Shown here: positions 25,328 through 33,333 of the stretch, in pieces
How the letters are laid out: the number at the start of each line of letters is the position of its first letter
Position numbering within the stretch: the stretch's first letter is position 1
Assembly: GCF_026340655.1 (NCBI RefSeq)
Contig: NZ_JAPEOZ010000001.1
Coordinates: 9,982,001 to 10,046,000, forward strand
Reading direction: 5' to 3'
Length of the DNA: 64,000 bases
Source of the DNA: Streptomyces sp. NBC_01275
Lineage (GTDB): Bacteria > Actinomycetota > Actinomycetes > Streptomycetales > Streptomycetaceae
The notes under the pieces: generated by a model
Databases searched by the model: none
What the model was told of the DNA's origin: nothing
The model's input: the letters and a program-made list of their open reading frames with translations, nothing else
Position numbers and translations under genes: made by a program

Positions 25328-26254
25328 ATGCGTATCGCCGCCTACCTGCACGAGGGCCGCCGCCGATGCGGCGTCGTGCAGGACACCGCCGTACGGTCCC
25401 TGCCGGACGGCGCCTCACCGCTCGACGCCCTCCGGGTCGCTCCCGTGGGCCCGGCCGTCCCGCTCACGGACGTACGCCTGCTGCCACCGCTGCAGCCGCC
25501 GACCATCCGCGACTTCGTCACCTTCGAGGAACACGTCGAAGGCGTACGGCGGTCCGTGGACGGCGCCGGCGGGGTCCCGGAAGCCTGGTACGACGCCCCG
25601 ACCTTCTACTTCACCAACCCCTACGCGGTCATCGGCCCCCACGACGACGTCCCCGTGCCCCCGGGCTCGCAGGTCCTCGACTTCGAACTCGAGGTCGCGG
25701 CCGTCATCGGTCGCGAGGGCCGCGACCTCACCCCCGAGCAGGCGCGGGACCACATCATCGGCTACACGATCCTCAACGACTGGTCCGCACGAGACCTCCA
25801 GTCCCGCGAGATGCAGGTCCGCCTCGGCCCCTGCAAGGGCAAGGACACGGCCGCCACCCTGGGGCCGTACCTGGTCACGGCCGACGAGCTGGAGTCGTAC
25901 CGCGACGCCGACGGCTTCCTGCGGCTCGGGCTCAGCGCATCGGTGAACGGCGAGGTCGTCGGCACGGACCTGCTGTCCAACATGAGCTGGACCTTCGAGG
26001 AGATGGCCGCCTACGCCTCACGGGGCGCCGTCGTGCGCCCCGGAGACGTCCTCGGCTCGGGCACCTGCGGCAACGGCGGCTGCCTGGCGGAGCTGTGGGG
26101 CGTCCGGGGCGAGCCCTCCCCGCCGCCGCTCAAGCCCGGCGACACGGTCACCCTCACCGTCGAGGGCATCGGCACGGTGTCCAACACCGTCGTCGAGGGC
26201 GTCGATCCGGTGCCGCTGCCGCCCGCCCGCCGCCGCACCCGGGAGCGGCCATGA
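25328..26254 (+). CDS. FAH family protein (second copy in operon)
   Basis: A 308-residue fumarylacetoacetate hydrolase-fold protein: RDFVTFEEHVEGVRRS at the start of the catalytic domain, FELEVAAVIGREGRDL (metal glutamates), HIIGYTILNDWSARDLQ, KGKDTAATLGPYLVTADEL and GDVLGSGTCGNGG. It resembles acylpyruvase/fumarylacetoacetase-like hydrolases more than the operon's first FAH gene, so the two probably act at successive steps. Its stop overlaps the ATG of the SDR gene by four bases. Confidence 0.9.
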   Translation: MRIAAYLHEGRRRCGVVQDTAVRSLPDGASPLDALRVAPVGPAVPLTDVRLLPPLQPPTIRDFVTFEEHVEGVRRSVDGAGGVPEAWYDAPTFYFTNPYAVIGPHDDVPVPPGSQVLDFELEVAAVIGREGRDLTPEQARDHIIGYTILNDWSARDLQSREMQVRLGPCKGKDTAATLGPYLVTADELESYRDADGFLRLGLSASVNGEVVGTDLLSNMSWTFEEMAAYASRGAVVRPGDVLGSGTCGNGGCLAELWGVRGEPSPPPLKPGDTVTLTVEGIGTVSNTVVEGVDPVPLPPARRRTRERP

Positions 26255-27006
26255 CCGCCTCGGGCAGGCTCCTGGGCAAGGTAGTGGTCGTCACCGGAGC
26301 CGCCCGCGGCCAGGGCGCCGCCGAAGCCGCGGCCCTGGCACGCGAAGGCGCAAGGGTCATCGCCACCGACGTCGAGCCGGAGGGCGACTGCCGCCGCCTC
26401 GACGTCACCAGCGAGGCGGCATGGGCCCGACTGGCCGCCGAACTGAGGGAGACGTACGGCGAGGTCCACGGCCTGGTCAACAACGCGGGCATCACCTGGC
26501 GTGCCCGCCTCGACGACGTACGACCCGACGACGTCGCCCGCGTCCACGCCGTCAACGTCACCGGGCCGCTGCTGGGCATCCAGCACCTCGCCCCGCTGAT
26601 GCCGCCCGGCTCCTCCATCGTCAACGTCGGCTCCTCCGCCGCCCTCACCGGCCACTACCCGGTCGCCTACACGGCCAGCAAGTGGGCCCTGCGCGGCCTG
26701 TCGAAGGCCGCCGCCACCGAGCTCGGTCCGCGCGGCATCCGGGTGAACACCGTCCATCCCGGCTTCATCGAGACCGACATGACCGCCTCCGCCCACCCCG
26801 CCTTCCGCACGGCCAACCTCCGCGAGACCCCGCTCGGCCGCACCGGCGCCGTCGACGAGGTCGCCCCGCTCGTGGTCTTCCTGCTCTCCGACGACGCCTC
26901 CTTCATCACCGGCGCCGAGATCCCGGTCGACGGCGGCCTCACCGCACACGGCGGCGTCAAATCCCTCTCGGACGCCCTGCGTCCGCAGACGCCGGCCACC
27001 GAATGA
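26251..27006 (+). CDS. Short-chain dehydrogenase/reductase
   Basis: A 251-residue NAD(P)-dependent oxidoreductase. Cofactor motif VVVTGAARGQGAAEA, NNAG at about residue 75, catalytic Ser and YTASK in VGSSAALTGHYPVAYTASK, and the C-terminal FITGAEIPVDGG typical of classical SDRs. It is the last complete gene of the operon, coupled to the FAH gene by an ATGA overlap. It may oxidise or reduce an alcohol/ketone on the aromatic side chain or on a cleavage product. Confidence 0.93.
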   Translation: MTASGRLLGKVVVVTGAARGQGAAEAAALAREGARVIATDVEPEGDCRRLDVTSEAAWARLAAELRETYGEVHGLVNNAGITWRARLDDVRPDDVARVHAVNVTGPLLGIQHLAPLMPPGSSIVNVGSSAALTGHYPVAYTASKWALRGLSKAAATELGPRGIRVNTVHPGFIETDMTASAHPAFRTANLRETPLGRTGAVDEVAPLVVFLLSDDASFITGAEIPVDGGLTAHGGVKSLSDALRPQTPATE

Positions 27007-27134
27007 CGGACACCGAGGCCACCCGCAGCGCCCTCCTCGCGGGCCTTCGTGCGCCGATCTGCCGTTTGATGTCTCAAACGACCTGGGGCGAGCGGCGACT
27101 ACCTGGCCTCCAGTGCCAGCACCGGCGTCAGTAG
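27003..27134 (+). CDS. Short open frame after the SDR, possible truncated gene
   Basis: A 43-codon frame starts in an ATGA overlap with the SDR stop, as real genes in this operon do, but ends quickly with no recognisable domain. The first part (MTDTEATRSALLAGLRAP) reads like a normal protein start. It may be the stump of an eighth operon gene. Confidence 0.3.
   Translation: MTDTEATRSALLAGLRAPICRLMSQTTWGERRLPGLQCQHRRQ
27063..27080. repeat. Perfect inverted repeat between convergent genes
   Basis: CGTTTGA-TGTC-TCAAACG has 7-bp perfect arms. The arms resemble the half-sites of the 2.8-13.9 kb operators, but the centre is four bases instead of two. It lies between the SDR and the leftward MarR gene, so it may be an orphan operator or a small hairpin. 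Confidence 0.5.
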
Positions 27135-27186
27135 AGCACCAGCGTCAGCAGAGCACCAGCAACCCGCGGGCCCGAGGTGTCCGCCG

Positions 27187-27690
27187 TCAGTCGTGGCCCA
27201 CGCGGGTCTCCATGGCCTCCACCAGCCGTTCCAGCGCCTTGCGCACCCATTCCCGGTCCTCTCCCAGTCCCGCCAACAGATCCACTTCGGCGGCCAGTTG
27301 GCGGGGGAAGAAGTCGTCGACGGCGCGGGCGCCGGCCTCGGTGACGGTGACCAGCGCGGCACGGCGGTCGGCGGGGTTGGGGGTGCGGGCGATGAAGCCG
27401 CGCTTCTCGAGTCTGCCGAGGGTCTTGCTGACGCCCGCCCGGGACAGGCCCAGCCGCTCGGCGAGGCTGCGGGCGATGAGCGGGTCGGTCGCGTGGCGCA
27501 GGGGGATGAGCATGTCGACCTCGGGCGCGGTGAGGGGGGCGCCCGCGTAGAGGGGCTCCACGGCACGGCTGAGCAGGCCCGTGGCGTGCTTGAGCAGGCC
27601 GACCAGTTCCATGGGGGAGGTGTCCAGGCCGGGGTTGTGGGTGGCCCACTGGGCGCGGACGTCCTCGGGGGAGGCGGGGGAGGAGGACAT
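27187..27690 (-). CDS. MarR family regulator
   Basis: A 167-residue winged-helix repressor. The recognition region is PLIARSLAERLGLSRAGVSKTLGRLEKRGFIARTPNPADRRAALVTVTEAG. The start ATG at 27690 lies close to the divergent exporter start at 27752. It is divergently paired with a Bcr/CflA-type exporter, a standard arrangement in which MarR represses both genes until a drug-like ligand binds. Confidence 0.92.
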   Translation of the reverse strand: MSSSPASPEDVRAQWATHNPGLDTSPMELVGLLKHATGLLSRAVEPLYAGAPLTAPEVDMLIPLRHATDPLIARSLAERLGLSRAGVSKTLGRLEKRGFIARTPNPADRRAALVTVTEAGARAVDDFFPRQLAAEVDLLAGLGEDREWVRKALERLVEAMETRVGHD

Positions 27691-27723
27691 GCGGCTCGCC
27701 TTCTCGCTCTCATATTTGTTAGC

Positions 27724-27733
27724 TAGTGAACTA
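27724..27733. promoter_or_regulatory. Short dyad between MarR and exporter genes
   Basis: TAGT-GA-ACTA lies in an AT-rich stretch rare for this genome (ATATTTGTTAGCTAGTGAACTA region), about 20 bases before the exporter ATG. It is the best operator candidate for the MarR protein. Confidence 0.5.
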
Positions 27734-27751
27734 TTGGCTATCTTTATCTCC

Positions 27752-29035
27752 ATGGTAGCTCCGTCCTCCTCCCGTATCGCCACCGTGCCGGACCCCGCCG
27801 GTCTCGTTCCTTCCGGGCGTACGGTCGCCGTCCTCGTCGCCGTCCTCGGCGCCCTGACCGCGGTCGCCCCGCTCGCGACCGACATGTACGTCCCCGGCTT
27901 CCCCTCGATGGGGGACGCGCTCGGGGCGAGCAGTTCGGCCGTCCAGCTGACGATGACCGCGTTCCTGGCCGGACTGGTCGTCGGACAGCTGATCATCGGC
28001 CCGCTCAGCGACGGGCTGGGCCGGCGCCGGCTGCTGATATCCGGGGCGGCCGGGTTCGTCCTCCTCTCCCTCGCCTGCGCCGTCGCCCCGAACGTCGCCG
28101 TCCTGACCGGCGCCCGCTTCCTGCAGGGCGTGGCCGGTGCGGCGGGCATGGTGCTGGCCCGTGCCGTGCTCACCGACCGCTTCCACGGGGCCGAACTGCC
28201 GCGCCACTTCGCGGTGCTCTCCCAGGTGATGGGCGTGGCGCCGATCGCCGCGCCGGTGCTCGGCGGTGCGATCCTGTCCGTCGCCACCTGGCGCGCGGTG
28301 TTCGCCGTACTGGCCGTGCTGGGTGTGCTGCTCCTGCTCGCCGTACTGCGGGCGGTGCCCGAGTCGCTGCCGCCCGAGCGGCGTCACGGCGGAGGAGTCG
28401 CGAGCACGTTCCGCGCGATGGGCTCGCTGCTCGCCCGCCGCACGTTCATGGGGTACGTCCTCGTCATCGCCCTGGTCTCGGCCGCGCTGTTCACCTACAT
28501 CAGCGGCTCCAGTTTCGTCTTCGAGAACCTCCACGGGGTCTCCTCGACGACGTACTCGCTCATCTTCGCCACCAACGCCGTGGGCATGCTGGTCGCCGGG
28601 GCCGTCTTCTCCCGCCTGGCCGGCCGGGGCGTCCGTCTGAACACGCTCCTCACGGCCGGGGTCGGCATCTCCTTGGTGGGCGCACTGGCGCAGGTTGTGC
28701 AGGTCATGGCCGTGGGCGAGACCCTCGTGGGCACGTGGATCACGCTGTTCGTGACCGTCACCGGCATCGGCCTGGTCTTCCCCGGAGGCATGAGCATCGG
28801 CCAGGCGGTGGGGCGGGCGGCTCCCGGCGCGGCGTCCGCGCTCCTGGGCGGCCTGCAGTTCCTCTTCGGGGCCCTCGCCTCACCGCTGGTGGGAGTGTTC
28901 GGCGAGGACAGCTCCCGGCCGATGGCGCTGATCATGCTGATCGCCGTGGCCGCGGCGGGGCTCGCCCTCGTAGGCCTCGCCCGGCCCTGGCAGGGGCACG
29001 GCGAACCGGACCGTCCGACAGTGCGGGGTCGGTAG
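27752..29035 (+). CDS. Bcr/CflA-type multidrug MFS exporter
   Basis: A 427-residue, 12-helix drug:proton antiporter. The first loop motif is ATDMYVPGFPSMGDAL and motif A is GPLSDGLGRRRLLISG, as in Bcr/CflA proteins; GARFLQGVAGAAGMVLARAVLTDRF is also typical. The ATG at 27752 has no clear ribosome binding site and sits close behind the AT-rich promoter, so the message may be nearly leaderless. It is divergent from its probable MarR repressor. Confidence 0.92.
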   Translation: MVAPSSSRIATVPDPAGLVPSGRTVAVLVAVLGALTAVAPLATDMYVPGFPSMGDALGASSSAVQLTMTAFLAGLVVGQLIIGPLSDGLGRRRLLISGAAGFVLLSLACAVAPNVAVLTGARFLQGVAGAAGMVLARAVLTDRFHGAELPRHFAVLSQVMGVAPIAAPVLGGAILSVATWRAVFAVLAVLGVLLLLAVLRAVPESLPPERRHGGGVASTFRAMGSLLARRTFMGYVLVIALVSAALFTYISGSSFVFENLHGVSSTTYSLIFATNAVGMLVAGAVFSRLAGRGVRLNTLLTAGVGISLVGALAQVVQVMAVGETLVGTWITLFVTVTGIGLVFPGGMSIGQAVGRAAPGAASALLGGLQFLFGALASPLVGVFGEDSSRPMALIMLIAVAAAGLALVGLARPWQGHGEPDRPTVRGR

Positions 29036-29278
29036 TCCCGGGCTGGTAGTCCGGGGTGTCGAGCGTGTCGAGCGAGGTGTTCGGTTTCGTCGACGAAGGC
29101 GCGGGCGCCGTCCGAGAGCGCGCCGGGCTCCCCGAGGGCGCCACGACGTGTGTACGGCACGGTCGGCAGGTGTGACGGACCGGTCACCGGCCTGGGTCGC
29201 GCAGCGCAGGTGAAACACGGTCAGCCGGGCAGTCGTCCCGTGGCACCGTCGTTCTACCAAGGGATATTGGGGACATTG

Positions 29279-30076
29279 ATGGAGAATCTCAGGGAAGAGG
29301 GGGAACGGGCGCCGAAGCGCAGAGTGCTCGACCTGACCGCTGTGCAGGTGGTGGCGAGCGCACTCGCGACCGTGGTGGGCGCGGTACTGGCGTCCCTGTT
29401 GGGGGTGACCGGGACGATCATCGGCGCCGCCGTGGTCAGCACCAGCGCGACCACCGGCGCGGCGGTCTTCCAGCATGCCTTCCGGCGGACGGGCGAGGGA
29501 ATCCGTAACCGGGTGCCGCCGGTCGGAGTGCCGAGGACACCGGGCGAGGAGCGGGCGGAACACCGCGCGGACGCCCGGGCGGCCTTCGGGTTACCGGCCG
29601 ACGCCTCGGTCGTCGACGGGGTACCCCCCTTCACCCCCTCCGAAGGCGAGTCGGTCACCACCTATCGGGGCGGCTCCCTCCGGCGGTCCGTCGGCTGGAA
29701 GAAGTACGCCCTGGCGACGGGCCTGGTGTTCGCCCTGGCGATGATCACGGTGACCGCGGTGGAGCTGATCGCGGGCAAGCCGGTAGCGGCCGTGGTCAGG
29801 AACGAGCCGGGCAAGGGAACTTCGGTGGGCGGCGGCTCGGCCGGTACCTCCGGTCCCACGGACAGCCCGACGCCCACCCCGGCCGCGTCCAGGGGCGCGG
29901 CGCCGCAGACGGACGGCTCTGACTCGCCGGACGCGAGCACGGCGCCGGACACCAGCTCCGCCCCCAGCCCGAGCCACAGTCCCCACTCCAGCTCCAGCTC
30001 CGGCCCTAGGGCTTCGGCGTCGCCCGAGCCGTCCGACGACGATGCCGTGAGCAGCTCCGACCCCACCGCTCCTTGA
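29279..30076 (+). CDS. Anchored membrane protein with long Ser/Pro-rich tail
   Basis: A 265-residue protein of unknown function. A hydrophobic segment near residues 20-50 (VVASALATVVGAVLASLLGVTGTIIGAAVVS) is followed by about 90 mostly polar residues, then a second membrane span (YALATGLVFALAMITVTAVELIAG, about 145-168). The C-terminal ~95 residues are low-complexity Ser/Thr/Pro/Asp, probably a flexible extracytoplasmic tail. The ATG has GGGGA six bases upstream. Streptomyces encode many such proteins. No domain with a known role is recognised. Confidence 0.75.
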   Translation: MENLREEGERAPKRRVLDLTAVQVVASALATVVGAVLASLLGVTGTIIGAAVVSTSATTGAAVFQHAFRRTGEGIRNRVPPVGVPRTPGEERAEHRADARAAFGLPADASVVDGVPPFTPSEGESVTTYRGGSLRRSVGWKKYALATGLVFALAMITVTAVELIAGKPVAAVVRNEPGKGTSVGGGSAGTSGPTDSPTPTPAASRGAAPQTDGSDSPDASTAPDTSSAPSPSHSPHSSSSSGPRASASPEPSDDDAVSSSDPTAP

Positions 30077-30164
30077 GCGGCGGACCGAGCTCGACGACCT
30101 CAGCCCGGCCGCCGGCGATCACCACGACGAGGCGGGCACGCGGCTGCTCGACCGCTGAGGCGGC

Positions 30165-30875
30165 TCAACCGGCAAGCTCACGGCGCAGGTCGCGGAGCAA
30201 CGCGATCTCGGCCATGTGGTGGATGAATTCGAGGTTGGCCCCCGACAGCACGGCGACGAACGGGTCGTCGGGGTCGGAGCCGTACGGGTACTGGGAGAAG
30301 CCGACCGTGTCGAGCTGCTCTTCGGTGACGGCGGCGACGCTGTCGCGCCAGCGGTCGATCAGCGCCCAGAACCGCTCGAGGGCCAAGGCGGCGGAGGGGG
30401 TGAAGTCGACCAGGAGCTTCGGCTCCCGCCGCCGTTCGCCGAAGGTCCACTCCCATCCGCCCGCGAAGTGGAAGTGCAGATGCGCCAGCCGCCACGCGAT
30501 GGTCGTGACGGGCGTTTCGTCAGGCTCCGGCGCACCGGTGTGAGCGAGGATCTGCTCGACCCGCTCGACGCTCACGCTCCAGTCGTCGGCGATCTTGGCG
30601 ACGCTCATGCCGCCGGCGGCCTGCCGGCCGACCTCGGCGTACTCGCTGGCCGGGATGTCCGCCTCGCCCAGGTCGAGCACCCACTCGCCCGGCCCGAACG
30701 CCCTGGGCGTCGCCGCCTCGCCCCGCCGACGGATCGACCAGCAGCCGGGCGCCGGCTCCCACAGGTACTCCTCGTCGCCGAGCCCCGTCAGCCGTACCCG
30801 GGCCATCTCCCTGGCCTTGTCGAACTGGTCGAGCAGTAAGCCCAAACGGTCGGTCCGCGTGCCTTCAGTCTCCAT
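30165..30875 (-). CDS. DinB family protein with an internal insertion
   Basis: A 236-residue four-helix-bundle protein of the DinB/YfiT superfamily, which includes metal-dependent thiol transferases. Typical parts are RLTGLGDEEYLWEPAPGCWSIRRR near the start, PVTTIAWRLAHLHFHF in the middle and LEFIHHMAEIALLRDL at the end, with histidines at the usual metal positions. Between about residues 72 and 118 there is an unusual block (ASEYAEVGRQAAGGMSVAKIADDW and following) that reads like a DUF433-type or HTH-like helix set. The ATG at 30875 has GGGAG upstream. Confidence 0.8.
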   Translation of the reverse strand: METEGTRTDRLGLLLDQFDKAREMARVRLTGLGDEEYLWEPAPGCWSIRRRGEAATPRAFGPGEWVLDLGEADIPASEYAEVGRQAAGGMSVAKIADDWSVSVERVEQILAHTGAPEPDETPVTTIAWRLAHLHFHFAGGWEWTFGERRREPKLLVDFTPSAALALERFWALIDRWRDSVAAVTEEQLDTVGFSQYPYGSDPDDPFVAVLSGANLEFIHHMAEIALLRDLRRELAG

Positions 30876-31037
30876 GTCCGGCTCCCTTTGCGGTCGCGTC
30901 TCGCACCTCACTGCGCTCAGGCGGAAGCTATCGGCTCACCTCACCGGGCGCGACCGACTTCCTCGCGCGGCGCCGGCGAGCCGTACCGCGAAGGGCAGCG
31001 GGTCCTGCACGGACAGTTCGCCGGCGAGCGTGATCGT

Positions 31038-31886
31038 CTATCTCGACGGGGTGGTCTCCAGCAGTTCGCGGGCCATCCGCTGTGCGGGCGCCGCGGTCTG
31101 TTCGGCGACGCGGCGGAAGGTCTCCTGGGCAGGGCGGGCCGGCCAGTCGGGGGGAAGATGCCTGGCGGGGAGGCGGGGGTCCGTGCGGATGGTCCAGAGC
31201 CACTCGCTGACCAGCCGCAGTCGGGTGCCGATCGGGTCGTCTCCGGATCCGGCGTCCAGGTGGGCGGTCCAGCGTTTGTCGAAGGTGACGTACCGGGCGG
31301 CGATGCTCTCCAGGTCCCAGGTGTCACGGACCATCAGCTCGATGTCGGTGGCCTGGTCGGCCTGGGCGTGGAAGATCTTCACATGGTCGGTGAGCCCGAG
31401 TTCCGCGACGACGCCGGCCACGTCCACGTTGCCGGGGGCGAGCCACAGCCCGCTGTACAGCGCGCCGAATCCGGACCAGGTGAGCCGGGAGCGCAGGTCG
31501 TGGCGCTGGCGTTTCCAGGAGTCGGGCAGGGAGAAGCCCAGCAGTGTCCAGGAGCCGTCCCAGTCGTCGTTGACCGCGCCCTGCTGCCAGATGCGGGTGC
31601 GGCCGTCGTCGAGTATGCGCGTCGCCTGCGGGGTCAGGCCGAAGTACATCCTGCGGCCCTCCCGTTGGCGTTGCAGCAGACCGCGGTTGACCATGCGGGT
31701 CAGCGTGGAGCGTACGGCCTGCTCACCGACGCCGACGCGGCCGAGGACGTCGATGATGCTGCCCGAGTAGACGCACACGTCACGGTCCCCCTCTTCCAGG
31801 ACGTGGTTGCCGAAGAAGGCGAGCATGAGCGACTGCGGGCGCGGCTGCGGGCCGTCCGGGGTGTCCAGGATGTCGTCGTCCTCCAC
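31038..31886 (-). CDS. PaaX family transcriptional regulator
   Basis: A 282-residue PaaX-type repressor: N-terminal winged helix (PQSLMLAFFGNHVLEEGDRDVCVYSGSIIDVLGRVGVGEQAVRSTLTRMVNRGLLQRQREGRRMYFGLT) and the PaaX C-terminal domain (WDGSWTLLGFSLPDSWKRQRHDLRSRLTWSGFGALYSGLWLAP). PaaX proteins repress phenylacetyl-CoA catabolism in response to that thioester. No paa genes are in the window. The GTG at 31886 gives the family start but lacks a clear ribosome binding site. Confidence 0.9.
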   Translation of the reverse strand: MEDDDILDTPDGPQPRPQSLMLAFFGNHVLEEGDRDVCVYSGSIIDVLGRVGVGEQAVRSTLTRMVNRGLLQRQREGRRMYFGLTPQATRILDDGRTRIWQQGAVNDDWDGSWTLLGFSLPDSWKRQRHDLRSRLTWSGFGALYSGLWLAPGNVDVAGVVAELGLTDHVKIFHAQADQATDIELMVRDTWDLESIAARYVTFDKRWTAHLDAGSGDDPIGTRLRLVSEWLWTIRTDPRLPARHLPPDWPARPAQETFRRVAEQTAAPAQRMARELLETTPSR

Positions 31887-31938
31887 AGGGGCAAGCGTAC
31901 GGCCGCCCGCCGACGACGCGGCGGGCGGCCGTGCGGCG

Positions 31939-33333
31939 TCACTGGCCGTCGGCGGGGTGGGCAAGGTCGTACGGGCGCAGGTACGGGGTGGGCCGGTAGT
32001 CGACGTAGCGGGCGGCCGTCGTCGGATCGGCCGCCGCGGCACGGGAGTCGAGCGACTGCGGGTCCGTGCCCTGCCAGCGGCCGGTGGTGAGGCGGTCCTC
32101 CAGGGCGTGCAGGGCGGCGAGCTGCTCGGCGGCGCTGAAGGTGCAGTGCCCGGCGTTGTCGACGTACGCCTGTCGCAGCAGCGCCGACGACCCGGCGGCG
32201 GTGACGGCGCGGCGCAGGGCGCTCTCGGTCTGCACCGGGACGAGGGCGTCGCCGATGGTGTGGACGGAGAGCTGGGGCTTGGTCAGCTCGCCGGTGAAGG
32301 AGCTGGTTGCGCTCATCCACGCGACGGCGGCCGGATCGGCGCTGATCCGCGGGGCGCGGTTCAGGGTGGCGAGGTCGGCCTTCAGGGAGAGCCCGGCCTT
32401 CTTGTACAGCTCGGTGACCTCCTTGCGTACGGAGGACCGGCCGAGCAGCTTCGCGTAGTCGACGCCGGTGTTCCAGGACATGTTGCCGCCCGCCCGGACC
32501 TCGGCCTCCTGCCGCCGGTTGAAGGCGGCGATCTTCAGCAGGCCCTTGACGGCGTCGTACTGGTTGACCTGCTGGGCGTCCCAGTCGGTCGCGGCGGGCC
32601 GGGTCTGCGTCGGCTGGTTCCAGACCGGGATGTTGTGCAGGGCGGCGGCCAGGGCGATGCGGGCCCGTCCTGCGGCCGTCGTCTGCGCCGAGTCGACCAC
32701 GGTCGTCAGGGCGTTCGCCGCGTCGGTGGCGGCCGTCTGGTCGGCGAGGTTCACCAGCGGGACGTCGGAACCGGGTGCGAGGAGCGTCTTGACGGCGAAG
32801 GCGGGGTCGAGGGTGTTGTTCCAGTTCGCGACGCCGCCGTGGACCAGGCCGCACAGGGCGATGGAGCCGTCGATCCGCTCCGGGTGGCGTTCGGCGATGG
32901 CGGTGGTGACGAGTCCGCCGTACGACCGGCCCCAGGCGATGGTGCGGGAGGCCGCCCCGAAGCGTTCGGTGAAGGCGGTCAGGGTGGCGAGCTGGTCGGG
33001 CACCGCGTCCGTCACCGCCCAGCCGGTGGTGGCGTACGAGGAGCCGATGAGCGCGTAGCCCTGCTGAAGGAGGAGGGCCTTGGTGGCGTCGTCGGGGGCG
33101 TCCTGCGCGGGGTTGGCCGGGCCGGCCGTGTAACCGTGGCTGAAGAGCAGGACGGTGCCGTTCCAGGCGGCGGGCACGTCCATCAAGTACGTGGCGCCCG
33201 AGGGGAGCCGACCTTCCAGGTGAGTCGGGTCCGCGGCAGCCACGGCCGAGGTGGGCGTTGCGGTGAGGGCGAGCAGAAGTGCGGCGGCGCAGGCGGTGCG
33301 ACGTGCCGTACGGGTGCGGGTGCCGGTCGTCAT
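31939..33333 (-). CDS. Secreted alpha/beta hydrolase
   Basis: A 464-residue protein with an N-terminal export signal (Arg-rich start, then AACAAALLLALTATPTSAVAAA) and an alpha/beta hydrolase core. The nucleophile elbow is GRSYGG (about residue 143-148) and the late DNAGHCTF provides the catalytic histidine region; an oxyanion-like FSHGYT occurs early. It may be a tannase/feruloyl-esterase-like or peptidase-type secreted hydrolase. It is translationally coupled to the upstream symporter gene (ATGA overlap), suggesting that the hydrolysis product is imported. Confidence 0.85.
   Translation of the reverse strand: MTTGTRTRTARRTACAAALLLALTATPTSAVAAADPTHLEGRLPSGATYLMDVPAAWNGTVLLFSHGYTAGPANPAQDAPDDATKALLLQQGYALIGSSYATTGWAVTDAVPDQLATLTAFTERFGAASRTIAWGRSYGGLVTTAIAERHPERIDGSIALCGLVHGGVANWNNTLDPAFAVKTLLAPGSDVPLVNLADQTAATDAANALTTVVDSAQTTAAGRARIALAAALHNIPVWNQPTQTRPAATDWDAQQVNQYDAVKGLLKIAAFNRRQEAEVRAGGNMSWNTGVDYAKLLGRSSVRKEVTELYKKAGLSLKADLATLNRAPRISADPAAVAWMSATSSFTGELTKPQLSVHTIGDALVPVQTESALRRAVTAAGSSALLRQAYVDNAGHCTFSAAEQLAALHALEDRLTTGRWQGTDPQSLDSRAAAADPTTAARYVDYRPTPYLRPYDLAHPADGQ

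Noticed and set aside
29036..29278. Possible regulator C-terminal remnant leftward (ALGEPGALSDGARAFVDETEHLA)
   Set aside because: The reading is short and I could not tie it to a specific family; it may be chance coding in GC-rich DNA.
30077..30164. Short rightward reading (RTELDDLSPAAGDHHDEAGTRLLDR) after the membrane protein
   Set aside because: It may be the tail of a lost gene, but there is no start, motif or neighbour to support a call.
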